From Chromatiaceae bacterium (GTDB lineage Bacteria > Pseudomonadota > Gammaproteobacteria > Chromatiales > Chromatiaceae), in the NCBI GenBank assembly GCA_024235315.1, contig JACKMP010000001.1, forward strand, positions 372,001 to 436,000: a DNA stretch of 64,000 nt. Reading direction: 5' to 3'. Positions within the stretch are counted from its first letter, which is position 1; each line of letters starts with the position of its first letter. Positions 1 through 8,081 of the stretch are shown one piece after another. The notes under the pieces were generated by a model, which did no database searches, was not told where the DNA came from, and was given only the letters and a program-made list of their open reading frames with translations. Made by a program: the position numbers and the translations under genes.

Positions 1-240
1 AAAGCTGCGGTGGACCTCACTGTCGTCGGGCAGGACATACACGCGCACGGGCCCGCCATCGGGCCATTGCGCCAGCTGCATGCTGAAGATCAGGCGCGTG
101 GAATTGAGTGAAACATCGCGCATGCCAACCGCGGGATGCGCGATCAGAACCGGGTCCGCGTATGCAGAAAACGCGCAGATGAGCGCAATCAGCACACCGC
201 TGAGGCGCTTTGGGAAGGAGATCGGTCTGGGATACAGCAC
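1..240 (-). CDS. PstS-like periplasmic substrate-binding protein, N-terminal part
   Basis: Only the first 80 residues are visible; the gene runs off the left edge. The GTG at 238-240 is the first start after an in-frame TAG at 262-264, and no strong ribosome site precedes it. Residues 1-28 form a signal peptide with a basic n-region, a hydrophobic core and an Ala-Tyr-Ala cleavage site. The mature part reads IAHPAV, then RLIFSMQLAQWPDG and RVYVLPDDSEVHRSF. This pattern is typical of small phosphate-ABC-transporter-like binding proteins of proteobacteria, which often stand alone without pst permease genes. It lies 176 bases downstream of the DUF302 gene on the same strand. The family call rests on this short motif only; the ligand is unknown. 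Confidence 0.55.
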   Translation of the reverse strand, partial: MLYPRPISFPKRLSGVLIALICAFSAYADPVLIAHPAVGMRDVSLNSTRLIFSMQLAQWPDGGPVRVYVLPDDSEVHRSF

Positions 241-416
241 CGGCTGACGTCCGTGCGGTCGCTACTCGGGGCAGTTACCTACGCAGCCACGGGAATCGAC
301 CAATGCCCTCGAGATCACTGCCAGAATGCACACCGTGCCGACTCCCTGCATCAATAAAACGCCGATAAACCCCTGAAGTTTAGGTCAATCCGCGCGAACA
401 GCAACAGCTGTTCCAA
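241..416. other. Intergenic region between PstS-like gene and DUF302 gene
   Basis: This 176-base stretch holds no gene that I can support. A 29-codon minus-strand frame begins with ATG near 352 and ends at the TAG at 262-264. It lacks a recognisable ribosome site and family, so I do not call it. No convincing sigma70 promoter, terminator or repeat is visible. Confidence 0.5.
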
Positions 417-899
417 TCAGTGATTCGACACGATCCGTGCGCCAACCGCTCGGCGGACGTCATTGAAAATGCTCACCAGATCGCTTTGCCAACGCCCGAG
501 CTGGATCTGTAGTGCCTCATCGGGGAAGAACGGCGCCAGGGCCTCTGGATTGAGCACTGTGAGCAGGGTCTCATCCTTCTCAGCGATCACCGCGATCTTC
601 AATGGCAGATAGGACACCAGTTCGGGATAGTGCTCGCTGACCATGCGCACTTCATCGACCTTGCCGAAAAACACCACGCGGTAGAAATCGGATTTATAAC
701 CGAAGTCCTGCATGCCCCCGTCGCACAATTGCAGATGGGCCACGGTATAACCGTGTTCCTCGACACTCGCCTTCACATACTCAAGGACGATTTCCGCCCG
801 CAGCGGCACACGCGCCATGATCATGTTGTCAGCAACACTGGCGTGCGCGATCACAAGAACCGCGCCCAACAGGAACATCTTCAGCGTCGCGGTCTTCAT
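417..899 (-). CDS. Secreted DUF302 domain protein
   Basis: A 160-residue exported protein. Residues 1-23 are a signal peptide ending in HASVA. The rest matches the DUF302 fold: an N-terminal beta strand with RVPLRAEIVLEYVKASVEE, a central SDFYRVVFFGK, a LPLKIAVIAEKDETLLTVLNP segment and a helical C-terminus. The function of DUF302 is unknown. The start ATG overlaps the stop of the upstream cytochrome-DUF302 gene by four bases (ATGA), so the two are almost certainly translated together. That upstream protein carries a second DUF302 domain, so the operon encodes two versions, one free and one tethered to haem. Site of action is probably the periplasm. Confidence 0.8.
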   Translation of the reverse strand: MKTATLKMFLLGAVLVIAHASVADNMIMARVPLRAEIVLEYVKASVEEHGYTVAHLQLCDGGMQDFGYKSDFYRVVFFGKVDEVRMVSEHYPELVSYLPLKIAVIAEKDETLLTVLNPEALAPFFPDEALQIQLGRWQSDLVSIFNDVRRAVGARIVSNH

Positions 900-1948
900 A
901 GCGTGGCCTCGTCAATGATGTTCGTAAACGTCTCTTCCATTCGATCCCACAGGCCGACCAGTTCGTCGTTGTTGAACCAACGCGAGATCACACGCAGGTT
1001 GGGCACCACCAGAATCACTTCACCGCCCTCACGCTCCATGATCGTGATGCGACACGGCAGGACGACGCCGAGGCGCGGTTCGATCTTCAACATGCCATAC
1101 AGCACATTGAAATTGCAGAAACGCACACCGACCTGCCGGGTGTTGACGCTGAACTCATCGGTCAGACCCTGCTCCAGCAGCCGGTCGGGGAAAATACGGA
1201 AGTTGGCGCCGGTCAGTGCCGCCTTGACGTTATTCACCGTGGTCTCGAAATCATGCGGTGACTCGAATACATGCGTCGGACGTTCGTCGGCGTCGATTTC
1301 CGCCACACTGCGCGCCTGCTGCTCGAACGAGCGGACGAAAGCCACCAGGTCGTCGATATCCGTCTCACTGAGCTTGCTATCGAACGACGGCATACCGGAC
1401 GACTTGCGGCCAACGTGAATGACCCGCCGAATCATCTGGTCGGGTGCAGATGCAAGAAAGCCGGGGTTGGAGATCGATGCCGGCATCACCAGGAACGTGC
1501 GCTCGCGCGAGGTGGTGACACCAGTCCCCTGGCCCTCACCGCTGCCGTCGGCACCGTGGCACTTGATGCAGTGTTCGGTATACAGCGTATGACCGTGGGC
1601 GGCATCACCGACCACGGGCTCTTCGGCGTATGCAATCTCCGTTGTCTCCGACCGCTGGCGCAGAAACTTCACGATCGCCCCGACCTGTGCGTCGCTCAGA
1701 CGCTGAAACGCCGGCATCACACGGCCCGGACGGCCAAGCCGGATGGTGCTTTGCAGGTACTTGTCGGAGACATCCGCCAGCTTGGCATTGAGCAGCGGCA
1801 GGCCGATACCCGACTGACCCTCCATCTGGTGGCAGCCGCTGCAGTGCTCGATATACAACTCCCGCCCGTCAGGTGCAGCGTGCGCCGTACCCGAGACCGA
1901 GATTGTGGCGACGGCAAGGCCGCCAAGCAGTAGCCGGATCAGATTCAT
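896..1948 (-). CDS. Dihaem cytochrome c fused to a DUF302 domain
   Basis: A 350-residue periplasmic protein. Signal peptide at residues 1-24 (ends AHAA). Two class I cytochrome c domains follow: haem motif 1 is C36-S-G-C-H40 and motif 2 is C127-I-K-C-H131, each with a downstream MP that could supply the distal methionine (RVMPAF near 79; SSGMPSF near 195). The last 130 residues are a DUF302 domain, with GANFRIFPDRLLEQGL and LGVVLPCRITIMEREGG. Cytochrome c predicts electron transfer; what DUF302 contributes is unknown. It is the first gene of a two-gene operon with the free DUF302 protein, overlapping by four bases. An FNR-like box lies upstream, consistent with oxygen-dependent control. Confidence 0.85.
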   Translation of the reverse strand: MNLIRLLLGGLAVATISVSGTAHAAPDGRELYIEHCSGCHQMEGQSGIGLPLLNAKLADVSDKYLQSTIRLGRPGRVMPAFQRLSDAQVGAIVKFLRQRSETTEIAYAEEPVVGDAAHGHTLYTEHCIKCHGADGSGEGQGTGVTTSRERTFLVMPASISNPGFLASAPDQMIRRVIHVGRKSSGMPSFDSKLSETDIDDLVAFVRSFEQQARSVAEIDADERPTHVFESPHDFETTVNNVKAALTGANFRIFPDRLLEQGLTDEFSVNTRQVGVRFCNFNVLYGMLKIEPRLGVVLPCRITIMEREGGEVILVVPNLRVISRWFNNDELVGLWDRMEETFTNIIDEATL

Positions 1949-2137
1949 GCCTCAAACCCTAACCGAGGTTATATTGCGTTGCAATATTAGCGATTACTGA
2001 TAAAAAAACTTTAGTGGATTGGCGAAAAATTGAGTTCGATCAAAGTTTGGACCAAAAATCGTCCACCGCCAGCCGGCAGCCCACCCGTCGACAGATTCAC
2101 ACCGGAAAAGGCCGCTGTGCCGATCAGCCGACAGCGG
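1949..2137. other. Intergenic region upstream of the cytochrome-DUF302 operon
   Basis: The 189 bases between parE (3' end) and the cytochrome gene hold the presumed promoter of the latter. Besides the FNR-like box described separately, a perfect inverted repeat ATATTGC-GTT-GCAATAT lies at 1971-1987. It sits in the expected 5' leader and could be an operator or small hairpin. A 7-base repeat of this kind is common by chance. An AT-rich -10-like stretch (minus-strand TTTATCAG) lies near 1996-2004. I see no strong terminator for parE. Confidence 0.4.
2030..2043 (-). promoter_or_regulatory. FNR/ANR-like box upstream of cytochrome-DUF302 operon
   Basis: On the minus strand the site reads TTGATCGAACTCAA, matching the TTGAT-N4-ATCAA consensus at 9 of 10 positions. 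If it sits at -41.5, transcription would start near 1995, about 47 bases before the ATG, with an AT-rich -10-like sequence in the right place. A match of this quality is expected about twice in 64 kb by chance, so the support comes from position and from the cytochrome target. Confidence 0.4.
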
Positions 2138-4024
2138 TCAGGAGATATCGGCGTTGTCGCCATGTTGCTGCAACCAGGCCTTGCGGTCGGCCGCGCGTTT
2201 CTTGGCCAGCAGCATATCCATCAGTTGATTGGTCTGATCACCCGGCTCGATCGTCAGCTGCACCAAGCGCCGTGTGTCCGGATGAATCGTGGTCTCACGC
2301 AGTTGCATCGGGTTCATCTCACCCAGGCCCTTGAAGCGCTGGATACCCACCTTGCCCTTGAGCTTGTCGGCAGCCACCCGGTCGAGGATCCCCTGTCGCT
2401 CGTGCTCGTCCAGTGCATAGAACACCTGCTTGCCCACATCGATGCGAAACAGTGGCGGCATCGCCACATACACATGCCCCTCCGCCACCAGAGCCTGAAA
2501 ATGGCGCACAAACAACGCACACAGCAGCGTGGCGATATGCGCCCCATCGGAGTCCGCATCGGCCAGGATACAGACCTTGCCGAACCGCAGCTTGGAAAGA
2601 TCGTCGCTGCCCGGCTCCACACCAATAGCCACCGAGATGTCGTGAACTTCCTGTGATGCCAGTACCTCGGCGGAATCCACTTCCCAGGTGTTGAGAATCT
2701 TCCCGCGCAACGGCATGATCGCCTGAAAGTTGCGATCACGCGCCTGCTTCGCCGACCCTCCGGCCGAATCGCCCTCGACGAGAAAAAGTTCGGTGCGACC
2801 CATATCGTCCGACAGGCAATCGGCCAGCTTGCCGGGCAAAGCGGGCCCCTGGGTCACCTTCTTGCGCACCACCTTGCGGCCGGCGCGCTGCCGTGCCTGG
2901 GCGGCGCTGATGGCCAGGTCAGCGATACGTTCGCCTACATCCGTGTGCTGGTTCAGCCACAGTCCGAACGCGTCCTTGACGACACCAGCGACGAATGGCG
3001 CACATTCGCGCGACGACAGCCGTTCCTTTGTCTGACCAGAGAACTGCGGATCGAGTAGCTTTACCGACAATACATAGCTGACGTGATTCCACACATCGTC
3101 AGGCGCCAGCTTGACGCCGCGCGGCAACAGGTTCCGAAACTCGCAGAACTCGCGTACCGCCTCGGTCAGCCCGCTGCGCAGACCGTTGACGTGGGTGCCG
3201 CCCTGGGGTGTTGGGATCAGATTGACGTAGCTCTCGGTGACCGCCTCCCCACCCTCGGGCAACCACACCAGGGCCCAGTCCGCGACCTCGTCATTGCCAC
3301 TGCTGCTACCGACGAAAGGTTCCTCGGGCAGCGAAGGCGACCCGGCCAGCGCGTCCACCAGGTAGTCGCGCAACCCGTCCTGGTAGCACCACTCGTCGTG
3401 TTCCGCCTCGCCTTCGCGAAAGAAACGGATCAGCAGGCCGGGGCACAGCACCGCCTTGGCACGCAGCAGATGGCGCAGCTCACGTACGCTGAATTTCGGC
3501 GAATCGAAGAATACCGGGTCCGGCCAGAACTTGACCCGGGTACCGGTATTGGCCCTCCCGACCCTGCCCACTTCCTCGAGTTCCGACACCTTGTCGCCAT
3601 TGGCGAAGGCGATATTGTATTCGGCACCGCCGCGCTTGACCCAGACCTCAAGATGCTTCGACAAGGCATTCACCACCGACACCCCAACGCCGTGCAGACC
3701 ACCGGAGAAGCGGTAGCTGTCGTTGGAGAACTTGCCACCGGCATGCAGCTTGGTCAGGATCACCTCGACACCGGGGATACCCTGTTCGGGGTGGATGTCA
3801 ACTGGCATCCCGCGACCGTCGTCGCTGACCTCGACTGACCCATCCCTGAACAGCGTGACCTCGATCTGCTTCGCGAACCCGGCAATCGCCTCGTCTACGC
3901 TGTTGTCGATCACCTCCTGCGCCAGATGATTCGGTCGCGACGTGTCCGTGTACATCCCGGGGCGTTTGCGCACCGGCTCAAGTCCGCTCAATACCTCTAT
4001 CGCCGAGGCGTCGTAGGCGCTCAT
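2138..4024 (-). CDS. parE: DNA topoisomerase IV subunit B
   Basis: A 628-residue, full-length ParE. This ATPase subunit drives strand passage by topoisomerase IV and decatenates daughter chromosomes together with ParC. The N-terminus has the GHKL ATPase motifs: EVIDNSVDEAIAG, the DDGRGMPVDIHPEQG segment and a GLHGVGVSVVNALS glycine loop. The C-terminal TOPRIM domain has LFLVEGDSAGGSAKQARDR and the acidic ILADADSDGAHI. The final part holds RFKGLGEMNPMQL and ends in QHGDNADIS. Length and motifs fit gammaproteobacterial ParE rather than GyrB, which carries a large insertion here. It follows the CNP1-family gene on the same strand after 23 bases and may be cotranscribed. parC is not in the window. 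Confidence 0.95.
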   Translation of the reverse strand: MSAYDASAIEVLSGLEPVRKRPGMYTDTSRPNHLAQEVIDNSVDEAIAGFAKQIEVTLFRDGSVEVSDDGRGMPVDIHPEQGIPGVEVILTKLHAGGKFSNDSYRFSGGLHGVGVSVVNALSKHLEVWVKRGGAEYNIAFANGDKVSELEEVGRVGRANTGTRVKFWPDPVFFDSPKFSVRELRHLLRAKAVLCPGLLIRFFREGEAEHDEWCYQDGLRDYLVDALAGSPSLPEEPFVGSSSGNDEVADWALVWLPEGGEAVTESYVNLIPTPQGGTHVNGLRSGLTEAVREFCEFRNLLPRGVKLAPDDVWNHVSYVLSVKLLDPQFSGQTKERLSSRECAPFVAGVVKDAFGLWLNQHTDVGERIADLAISAAQARQRAGRKVVRKKVTQGPALPGKLADCLSDDMGRTELFLVEGDSAGGSAKQARDRNFQAIMPLRGKILNTWEVDSAEVLASQEVHDISVAIGVEPGSDDLSKLRFGKVCILADADSDGAHIATLLCALFVRHFQALVAEGHVYVAMPPLFRIDVGKQVFYALDEHERQGILDRVAADKLKGKVGIQRFKGLGEMNPMQLRETTIHPDTRRLVQLTIEPGDQTNQLMDMLLAKKRAADRKAWLQQHGDNADIS

Positions 4025-4047
4025 CGTCTGTCGGTAATCCGTGAAGC

Positions 4048-4659
4048 TTATTGGGAAAGAAACAGTTCGCGACGGAATTCGCCGCTCAGATAGTCGCGTA
4101 TCTCGTCGGCACTGCGCGTACCGCGGATGCCACAGAAGTAGTCACGCAACAACTCGCCGTGAAACTCGCGGACCTGCACACCCGGGACGGCCTTCCAGAG
4201 CGGCCGCTTCGCCTTGCTCACCGGCGGGTCACGGCGCGGATTCGCGTAGGCATATACCTTGTACTCGCGGGTTTCACAGCGAAAACCCTCGAAAGTGCCG
4301 TACTCGGAGCCGCTGCTGCTGCGAATCCACAACCACGCACGCACCACGCGGTCCCTGGGGTCCACGGTGATTCGTGACCTGTCGATCAGAAGTTCCAGTC
4401 CCTCGGGCATCGAATCGATTCGCACCGCGTGCAGATCCTCGGCCCTGGGCATCGCCAGCACCTCGGTCTCGTTTTCTATCCAGGGGATATCCTTGCTGTC
4501 GTCATAGTTGTATTCGCCGCGGCCGACCTCGTCACGGTAGTCGTAATACGGATCGACAATCGTATCGCCGGCACCAAACGCAGGCAGCAATGCCGCCCAG
4601 ATCACCGGCGCAGCGCACCAGCGCCATGTCGAACGCAGTGGGAAACCAAGTAATCGCAT
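4048..4659 (-). CDS. CNP1-like family exported protein
   Basis: A 203-residue protein with an N-terminal hydrophobic segment that acts as a signal peptide (cleavage likely near AFGAGD, residue 30). The body is rich in Trp, Arg and acidic residues: WIENETEVLAMP, LIDRSRITVDPRDRVVR, EGFRCETREYKVYAYANP, and DYFCGIRGTRSADEI. The two cysteines, in FRCETRE and DYFCGIRG, could form a disulfide. This is the pattern of the CNP1-like family (named after a neisserial periplasmic protein), whose biochemical role is unknown. The gene lies between parE (23 bases downstream, same strand) and divergent xseB-ispA. The divergent spacer of 100 bases must hold both promoters; no strong sigma70 match is visible there. 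Confidence 0.75.
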   Translation of the reverse strand: MRLLGFPLRSTWRWCAAPVIWAALLPAFGAGDTIVDPYYDYRDEVGRGEYNYDDSKDIPWIENETEVLAMPRAEDLHAVRIDSMPEGLELLIDRSRITVDPRDRVVRAWLWIRSSSGSEYGTFEGFRCETREYKVYAYANPRRDPPVSKAKRPLWKAVPGVQVREFHGELLRDYFCGIRGTRSADEIRDYLSGEFRRELFLSQ

Positions 4660-4759
4660 GGCCGCGGAGTTTACCTCGTGGCCGGGCGCCGATGCACCTT
4701 CCGGGTTTACGCCCTGGCGCCGCCTGCGGTAGCTTTATGCAGCCAACCAGAGAACCGGG

Positions 4760-4999
4760 ATGACCAAGAAGAAAACCGAAACCACTTCATTCGAAGAATC
4801 GCTGAGTGCGCTCGAGGCGCTGGTCGAACGTATGGAAGCCGGCGAACTGAGCCTGGAAGAGTCGCTGAGTGCCTTCGAACGCGGCATTGCGCTGACGCGA
4901 AGCTGCCAGCAGGCCCTGCAGGCTGCGGAACAGAAGGTGGAAATCCTCACGGCGGGAACACCGCATGCGCCGACCGAGCCGTTCGACGATGACGCTTGA
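4760..4999 (+). CDS. xseB: Exodeoxyribonuclease VII small subunit
   Basis: A 79-residue protein. It is the small subunit of exonuclease VII, which binds XseA and degrades single-stranded DNA from both ends in the cytoplasm. The signature FEESLSALEALVERMEAGEL is followed by SLEESLSAFERGIALTRSC, the conserved antiparallel helical hairpin. The tail ends in acidic FDDDA. The start ATG follows a modest purine-rich site. Its 3' end overlaps the ispA start by 11 bases, the usual xseB-ispA arrangement of gammaproteobacteria, so the two are translationally coupled. xseA is not in the window, and dxs, often the next gene, is replaced here by folE2. Confidence 0.95.
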   Translation: MTKKKTETTSFEESLSALEALVERMEAGELSLEESLSAFERGIALTRSCQQALQAAEQKVEILTAGTPHAPTEPFDDDA

Positions 5000-5891
5000 C
5001 CCCTCGTTTCAGGTCTTTCTAGGTGACTGCCGGATCCGTGTCGAACGCGCACTGGACCAATGGCTGCCACCCGAAACCACGCAGCCGATCAGTCTGCACA
5101 GTGCGATGCGCTATGCGGCACTCGGCGATGGCAAACGCGTGCGCCCGGTTCTGGTCTATGCCTCCGGCCAGGCACTGGGGGCCAGGCCGGAATGCCTCGA
5201 TGCCGCCGCCTGTGCGGTGGAGCTGATCCATGCCTATTCGCTGGTGCACGATGACCTGCCGGCGATGGACGACGACGACCTGAGGCGCGGCCGCGCGACC
5301 TGCCACAAGGCGTATGACGAGGCCACCGCCATTCTCACCGGTGACGCCCTGCAGACGCTGGCTTTTCGCGTGCTCTGCGAAGACGACGAACTGTGCGTCA
5401 ACCGTGCGGACCGGCTGCGGATGATCGCCGAACTGGCGCAGGCCAGCGGCTCACGCGGGATGGCCGGCGGCCAGGCGCTGGATATGGAGGCAACAGGCCG
5501 CGAGATCGATCTGGTGCAACTGGAGAACCTGCACATCCACAAAACCGGGGCATTGATCCTGGCCAGCGTACGTCTGGGTGGGCTGGCTGCGGGCGCCGCC
5601 AGCGACACCCGCCTTGCCGGGCTAGAGCGCTATGCCAAGTGCATTGGCCTGGCATTCCAGGTCCGTGACGACGTACTCGACGTGGAGGGCGAGACCGCTG
5701 TACTGGGCAAGACCCGGGGCAAGGACGAGGCCACGGAGAAAGCCACGTATCCGGCACTGATAGGACTGGACGCGGCGCGCGAAATGGCACAGCAGCTGGT
5801 CGACGAGGCACTGGACAATATCGCGTCATTCGACGCCGCAGCCGACCCGCTACGCCAGCTGGCGCACTACATCGTGGGCAGAACACGCTGA
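4989..5891 (+). CDS. ispA: (2E,6E)-farnesyl diphosphate synthase
   Basis: A 300-residue polyprenyl synthase. It condenses isopentenyl diphosphate with dimethylallyl and geranyl diphosphate to make farnesyl diphosphate for quinones, undecaprenol and other isoprenoids. First aspartate-rich motif D88-D-L-P-A-M-D-D-D-D; second D227-D-V-L-D231. GDGKRVRPVLVY is the substrate-binding loop near residue 46, and the HKTGALI segment is present. I chose ATG 4989 because the frame then starts as MTLDPSFQ, as family members do, and overlaps xseB by 11 bases. The upstream part of the frame lies inside xseB. No dxs gene follows. The 174 bases to folE2 start with a T-run but show no clear GC-rich terminator stem. 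Confidence 0.94.
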   Translation: MTLDPSFQVFLGDCRIRVERALDQWLPPETTQPISLHSAMRYAALGDGKRVRPVLVYASGQALGARPECLDAAACAVELIHAYSLVHDDLPAMDDDDLRRGRATCHKAYDEATAILTGDALQTLAFRVLCEDDELCVNRADRLRMIAELAQASGSRGMAGGQALDMEATGREIDLVQLENLHIHKTGALILASVRLGGLAAGAASDTRLAGLERYAKCIGLAFQVRDDVLDVEGETAVLGKTRGKDEATEKATYPALIGLDAAREMAQQLVDEALDNIASFDAAADPLRQLAHYIVGRTR

Positions 5892-5986
5892 ATTCCAAGC
5901 CGTTTTTTTCGTCCCCGCACACAAATTGATGGCACGTTGACCGGCGGACAGCGATAATGCGCGGCTCCGCCACAGTTTTTCCGGTG

Positions 5987-6016
5987 TTTTCCAGCCCGCG
6001 TGGCGGTCGATATACT
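5987..6016 (+). promoter_or_regulatory. Possible sigma70 promoter of folE2
   Basis: A good -10 element TATACT lies at 6011-6016. A weak -35 (TTTTCC, 5987-5992) sits 18 bases upstream. Transcription would then start near 6022. This supports ATG 6066 as the folE2 start, because the longer frame would begin upstream of the -10. No Zur-type operator is evident, although some folE2 genes are zinc-regulated. Confidence 0.35.
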
Positions 6017-6065
6017 CCCAGCAATTCACTCGACTTTAGGGCGGGCGCGGCCCGTTGAGCAGCAC

Positions 6066-6896
6066 ATGACCGCAGCAAAACTCAAGCCGACCAGCGGCGC
6101 CGACATCGAAGACGTCCAGGGCAGCGCCGATACCCGGCGCATCGCGATCAACAAGGTCGGGATAAAGGATATCCGCCACCCGGTTCGGGTACAGGATCGC
6201 AGCGAAGGCGAACAGCACACCGTCGCCACCTTCAGCATGTACGTGTTCCTGCCGCACAACTTCAAGGGCACGCACATGTCGCGTTTCGTGCAGATCCTCA
6301 ACAGCCACGAACGCGAGATCTCGGTTGAATCGTTCAAGGACATGTTGAGCGAGATGGTGGAACGCCTCGAATCCGAGCGTGGCCACATCGAGATGGCATT
6401 CCCGTTCTTCGTCAACAAGAAGGCACCGATCTCAGGCGTTCAGAGCCTGCTCGATTATGCGGTGACACTGATCGGCGAGATCCGCAACGGCAAGCCCGAG
6501 ATGTATATCAAGGTAGTCGTACCGACCACCAGCCTGTGCCCGTGTTCGAAATCGATCTCCGACCGCGGCGCACACAACCAGCGCTCTCACGTCACGCTGA
6601 CCGTGCGCACCTGTGATTTCATCTGGATCGAGGAACTGATCGACGTGGTCGAAAAACAGGCCTCGTGCGAACTGTTCGGTCTGCTCAAGCGCCCGGACGA
6701 GAAATACGTGACCGAACGTGCCTACGACAACCCCAAATTCGTCGAGGACATGGTGCGGGACGTCGCCGCGCAACTGAACGCCGATGATCGCATCTGCGCC
6801 TACACTGTCGAGGCGGAGAATTTCGAGTCGATCCACAACCACTCGGCCTACGCCTTGATAGAGCGCGACAAAGAGGCCGAGCGGCAGGCGGGGTGA
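6066..6896 (+). CDS. folE2: GTP cyclohydrolase FolE2 (type IB)
   Basis: A 276-residue enzyme. It converts GTP to dihydroneopterin triphosphate, the first step of folate (and queuosine-type) pterin synthesis. FolE2 is the metal-promiscuous, zinc-independent alternative to FolE. Diagnostic features are the TTSLCPCSKSISDRGAHNQR motif (C158 and C160; C158 is the likely catalytic or metal-binding cysteine) followed by SHVTLTV, the ATFSMYVFLPHNFKGTHMSR segment and a C-terminal ENFESIHNHSAYALIERD. I chose ATG 6066 because it follows the likely promoter, giving a product starting MTAAKLKP and of normal family length; the Shine-Dalgarno is weak. It stands alone between ispA and convergent minus-strand genes. 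The other folate gene, folD, is 15 kb away. Confidence 0.93.
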   Translation: MTAAKLKPTSGADIEDVQGSADTRRIAINKVGIKDIRHPVRVQDRSEGEQHTVATFSMYVFLPHNFKGTHMSRFVQILNSHEREISVESFKDMLSEMVERLESERGHIEMAFPFFVNKKAPISGVQSLLDYAVTLIGEIRNGKPEMYIKVVVPTTSLCPCSKSISDRGAHNQRSHVTLTVRTCDFIWIEELIDVVEKQASCELFGLLKRPDEKYVTERAYDNPKFVEDMVRDVAAQLNADDRICAYTVEAENFESIHNHSAYALIERDKEAERQAG

Positions 6897-6919
6897 CGCC
6901 ACCGCGCATGGCGGGCCGG

Positions 6920-7594
6920 TCAATAGGTTGAACGCAAGATCAGCAGGTTTTCGCGCTGGTCGATCTCGAATCTCGACAACACGTTCATTCCCAACAGAAC
7001 ATTGCGGGGACTGTCGCCATCGATCACCACCGCCTTGACATCGTTGAGGCGCAGTTCGCCGATCGACACCGTGCGCAACGTGATCTCATGCCCGTAGGTG
7101 TTGCCCGACGCGGTGCCCACGCCGACGCGGGTACCCTCCACCCGGTGCCGGATCCCGAGGCGCGCCGCATGGCGCTCACTCATCGCGATGCTGGTCGCCC
7201 CGGTGTCCACGAGAAACTGCACCGGCTGGCCGTTGATCAGCCCGTCGACGAAATACCCGCCGTTGCCCTTCAGGATACGGATCTCGCGCCGCAGCTTCGG
7301 CTGGTAACTGGCGCTGACCGACGAACCCAGGCGCAGCTCCTGGCGTTCGCCGTCGATCTCGACCATCGCCTTCCCCGGATCGGCACTGATCAGGCGTACC
7401 CCGGCCGGGCCCGTGGAACCCGCCGACAGTACCTTGCGCTGACCGTCGATCTCCAGCATTGCCTTGTCCGGAAACAACGCCAGCACGCGCACCGAAGGGC
7501 CGGCACCGGCCGCTCCGGAAACCAGCAGGGACAACGTGACCAGGGCCGCGGCCAGGCGCGCCCGGGGCCGCCCATGATCTTTACACCTACACAT
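6920..7594 (-). CDS. Exported retropepsin-like aspartic protease (clan AA)
   Basis: A 224-residue protein of the bacterial retropepsin-like family (TIGR02281 type). Residues 1-31 form a signal peptide or anchor. The C-terminal domain has the catalytic motif FLVDTGATSIAMS (Asp about residue 132), the flap region GIRHRVEGTRVGVGTASG and the late NVLLGMNVLSRFEI hydrophobic-Gly motif. Such single-lobe proteases must dimerise. Before the protease domain are two similar segments, VRVLALFPDKAMLEIDGQRK and VRLISADPGKAMVEIDGERQ, a tandem duplication of about 28 residues of unknown role. The substrate is unknown. The ATG overlaps the end of pgpA by 8 bases, placing the gene at the end of the rib-nusB-thiL-pgpA operon. 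Confidence 0.85.
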   Translation of the reverse strand: MCRCKDHGRPRARLAAALVTLSLLVSGAAGAGPSVRVLALFPDKAMLEIDGQRKVLSAGSTGPAGVRLISADPGKAMVEIDGERQELRLGSSVSASYQPKLRREIRILKGNGGYFVDGLINGQPVQFLVDTGATSIAMSERHAARLGIRHRVEGTRVGVGTASGNTYGHEITLRTVSIGELRLNDVKAVVIDGDSPRNVLLGMNVLSRFEIDQRENLLILRSTY

Positions 7595-8081
7595 AGTGCA
7601 CCAGGACTTGCAGACACACGGCAGCGAATACCCCGGCCACCAGGTCGTCCAGCATGATGCCGAAGCCCCCGCCGACGTGCCGGTCCAGCCAGCCGATCGG
7701 CCACGGCTTCCAGATATCGAACAGACGGAACAGGGCGAATCCGGCGACGATCCACACCCATCCTACCGGGGCCGCGAGCATCGTAAGCAGGTAACCGGCG
7801 ATCTCGTCCCAGACGATGCCCGGGTGATCGTGCACGCCCAGATCCCGGGCAGCCCTGTCGCACAGCCAGATGCCGACCAGGATCACGGTGGCGAGCACGC
7901 CGATATACGCGGCCATGGGCAGGTGTGACAGCGGCAGGTAGACCCCCACCGCCAGCAGGGTGCCCATGGTACCGGGGGCCTTCGGTGAACAACCGGCGCC
8001 AAACCCGAAGGCCAGCAGGTGCACCAGATTGCCCATCGACGGCTTTGGCAGGGAATCAGGTGCGGAAGTGGTCGAAGCCAT
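7587..8081 (-). CDS. pgpA: Phosphatidylglycerophosphatase A
   Basis: A 164-residue inner-membrane phosphatase. It dephosphorylates phosphatidylglycerol phosphate to phosphatidylglycerol. Family motifs are HLLAFGFGAGCSPKAPGTMG near the N-terminus, the IVWDEIAGYLLTM segment, FRLFDIWKPWPIGWLDRHVG and GIMLDDLVAGVFA, with three to four membrane segments. The ATG chosen overlaps the 3' end of thiL by 26 bases. An internal ATG sixteen codons in (8036) lies just past the thiL stop and is an alternative, but the E. coli protein also has an N-terminal extension. The thiL-pgpA order is conserved in gammaproteobacteria. Confidence 0.93.
   Translation of the reverse strand: MASTTSAPDSLPKPSMGNLVHLLAFGFGAGCSPKAPGTMGTLLAVGVYLPLSHLPMAAYIGVLATVILVGIWLCDRAARDLGVHDHPGIVWDEIAGYLLTMLAAPVGWVWIVAGFALFRLFDIWKPWPIGWLDRHVGGGFGIMLDDLVAGVFAAVCLQVLVHYV

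Noticed and set aside
262..354. 29-codon small frame upstream of the PstS-like gene
   Set aside because: No ribosome site, no family and poor composition; probably non-coding.
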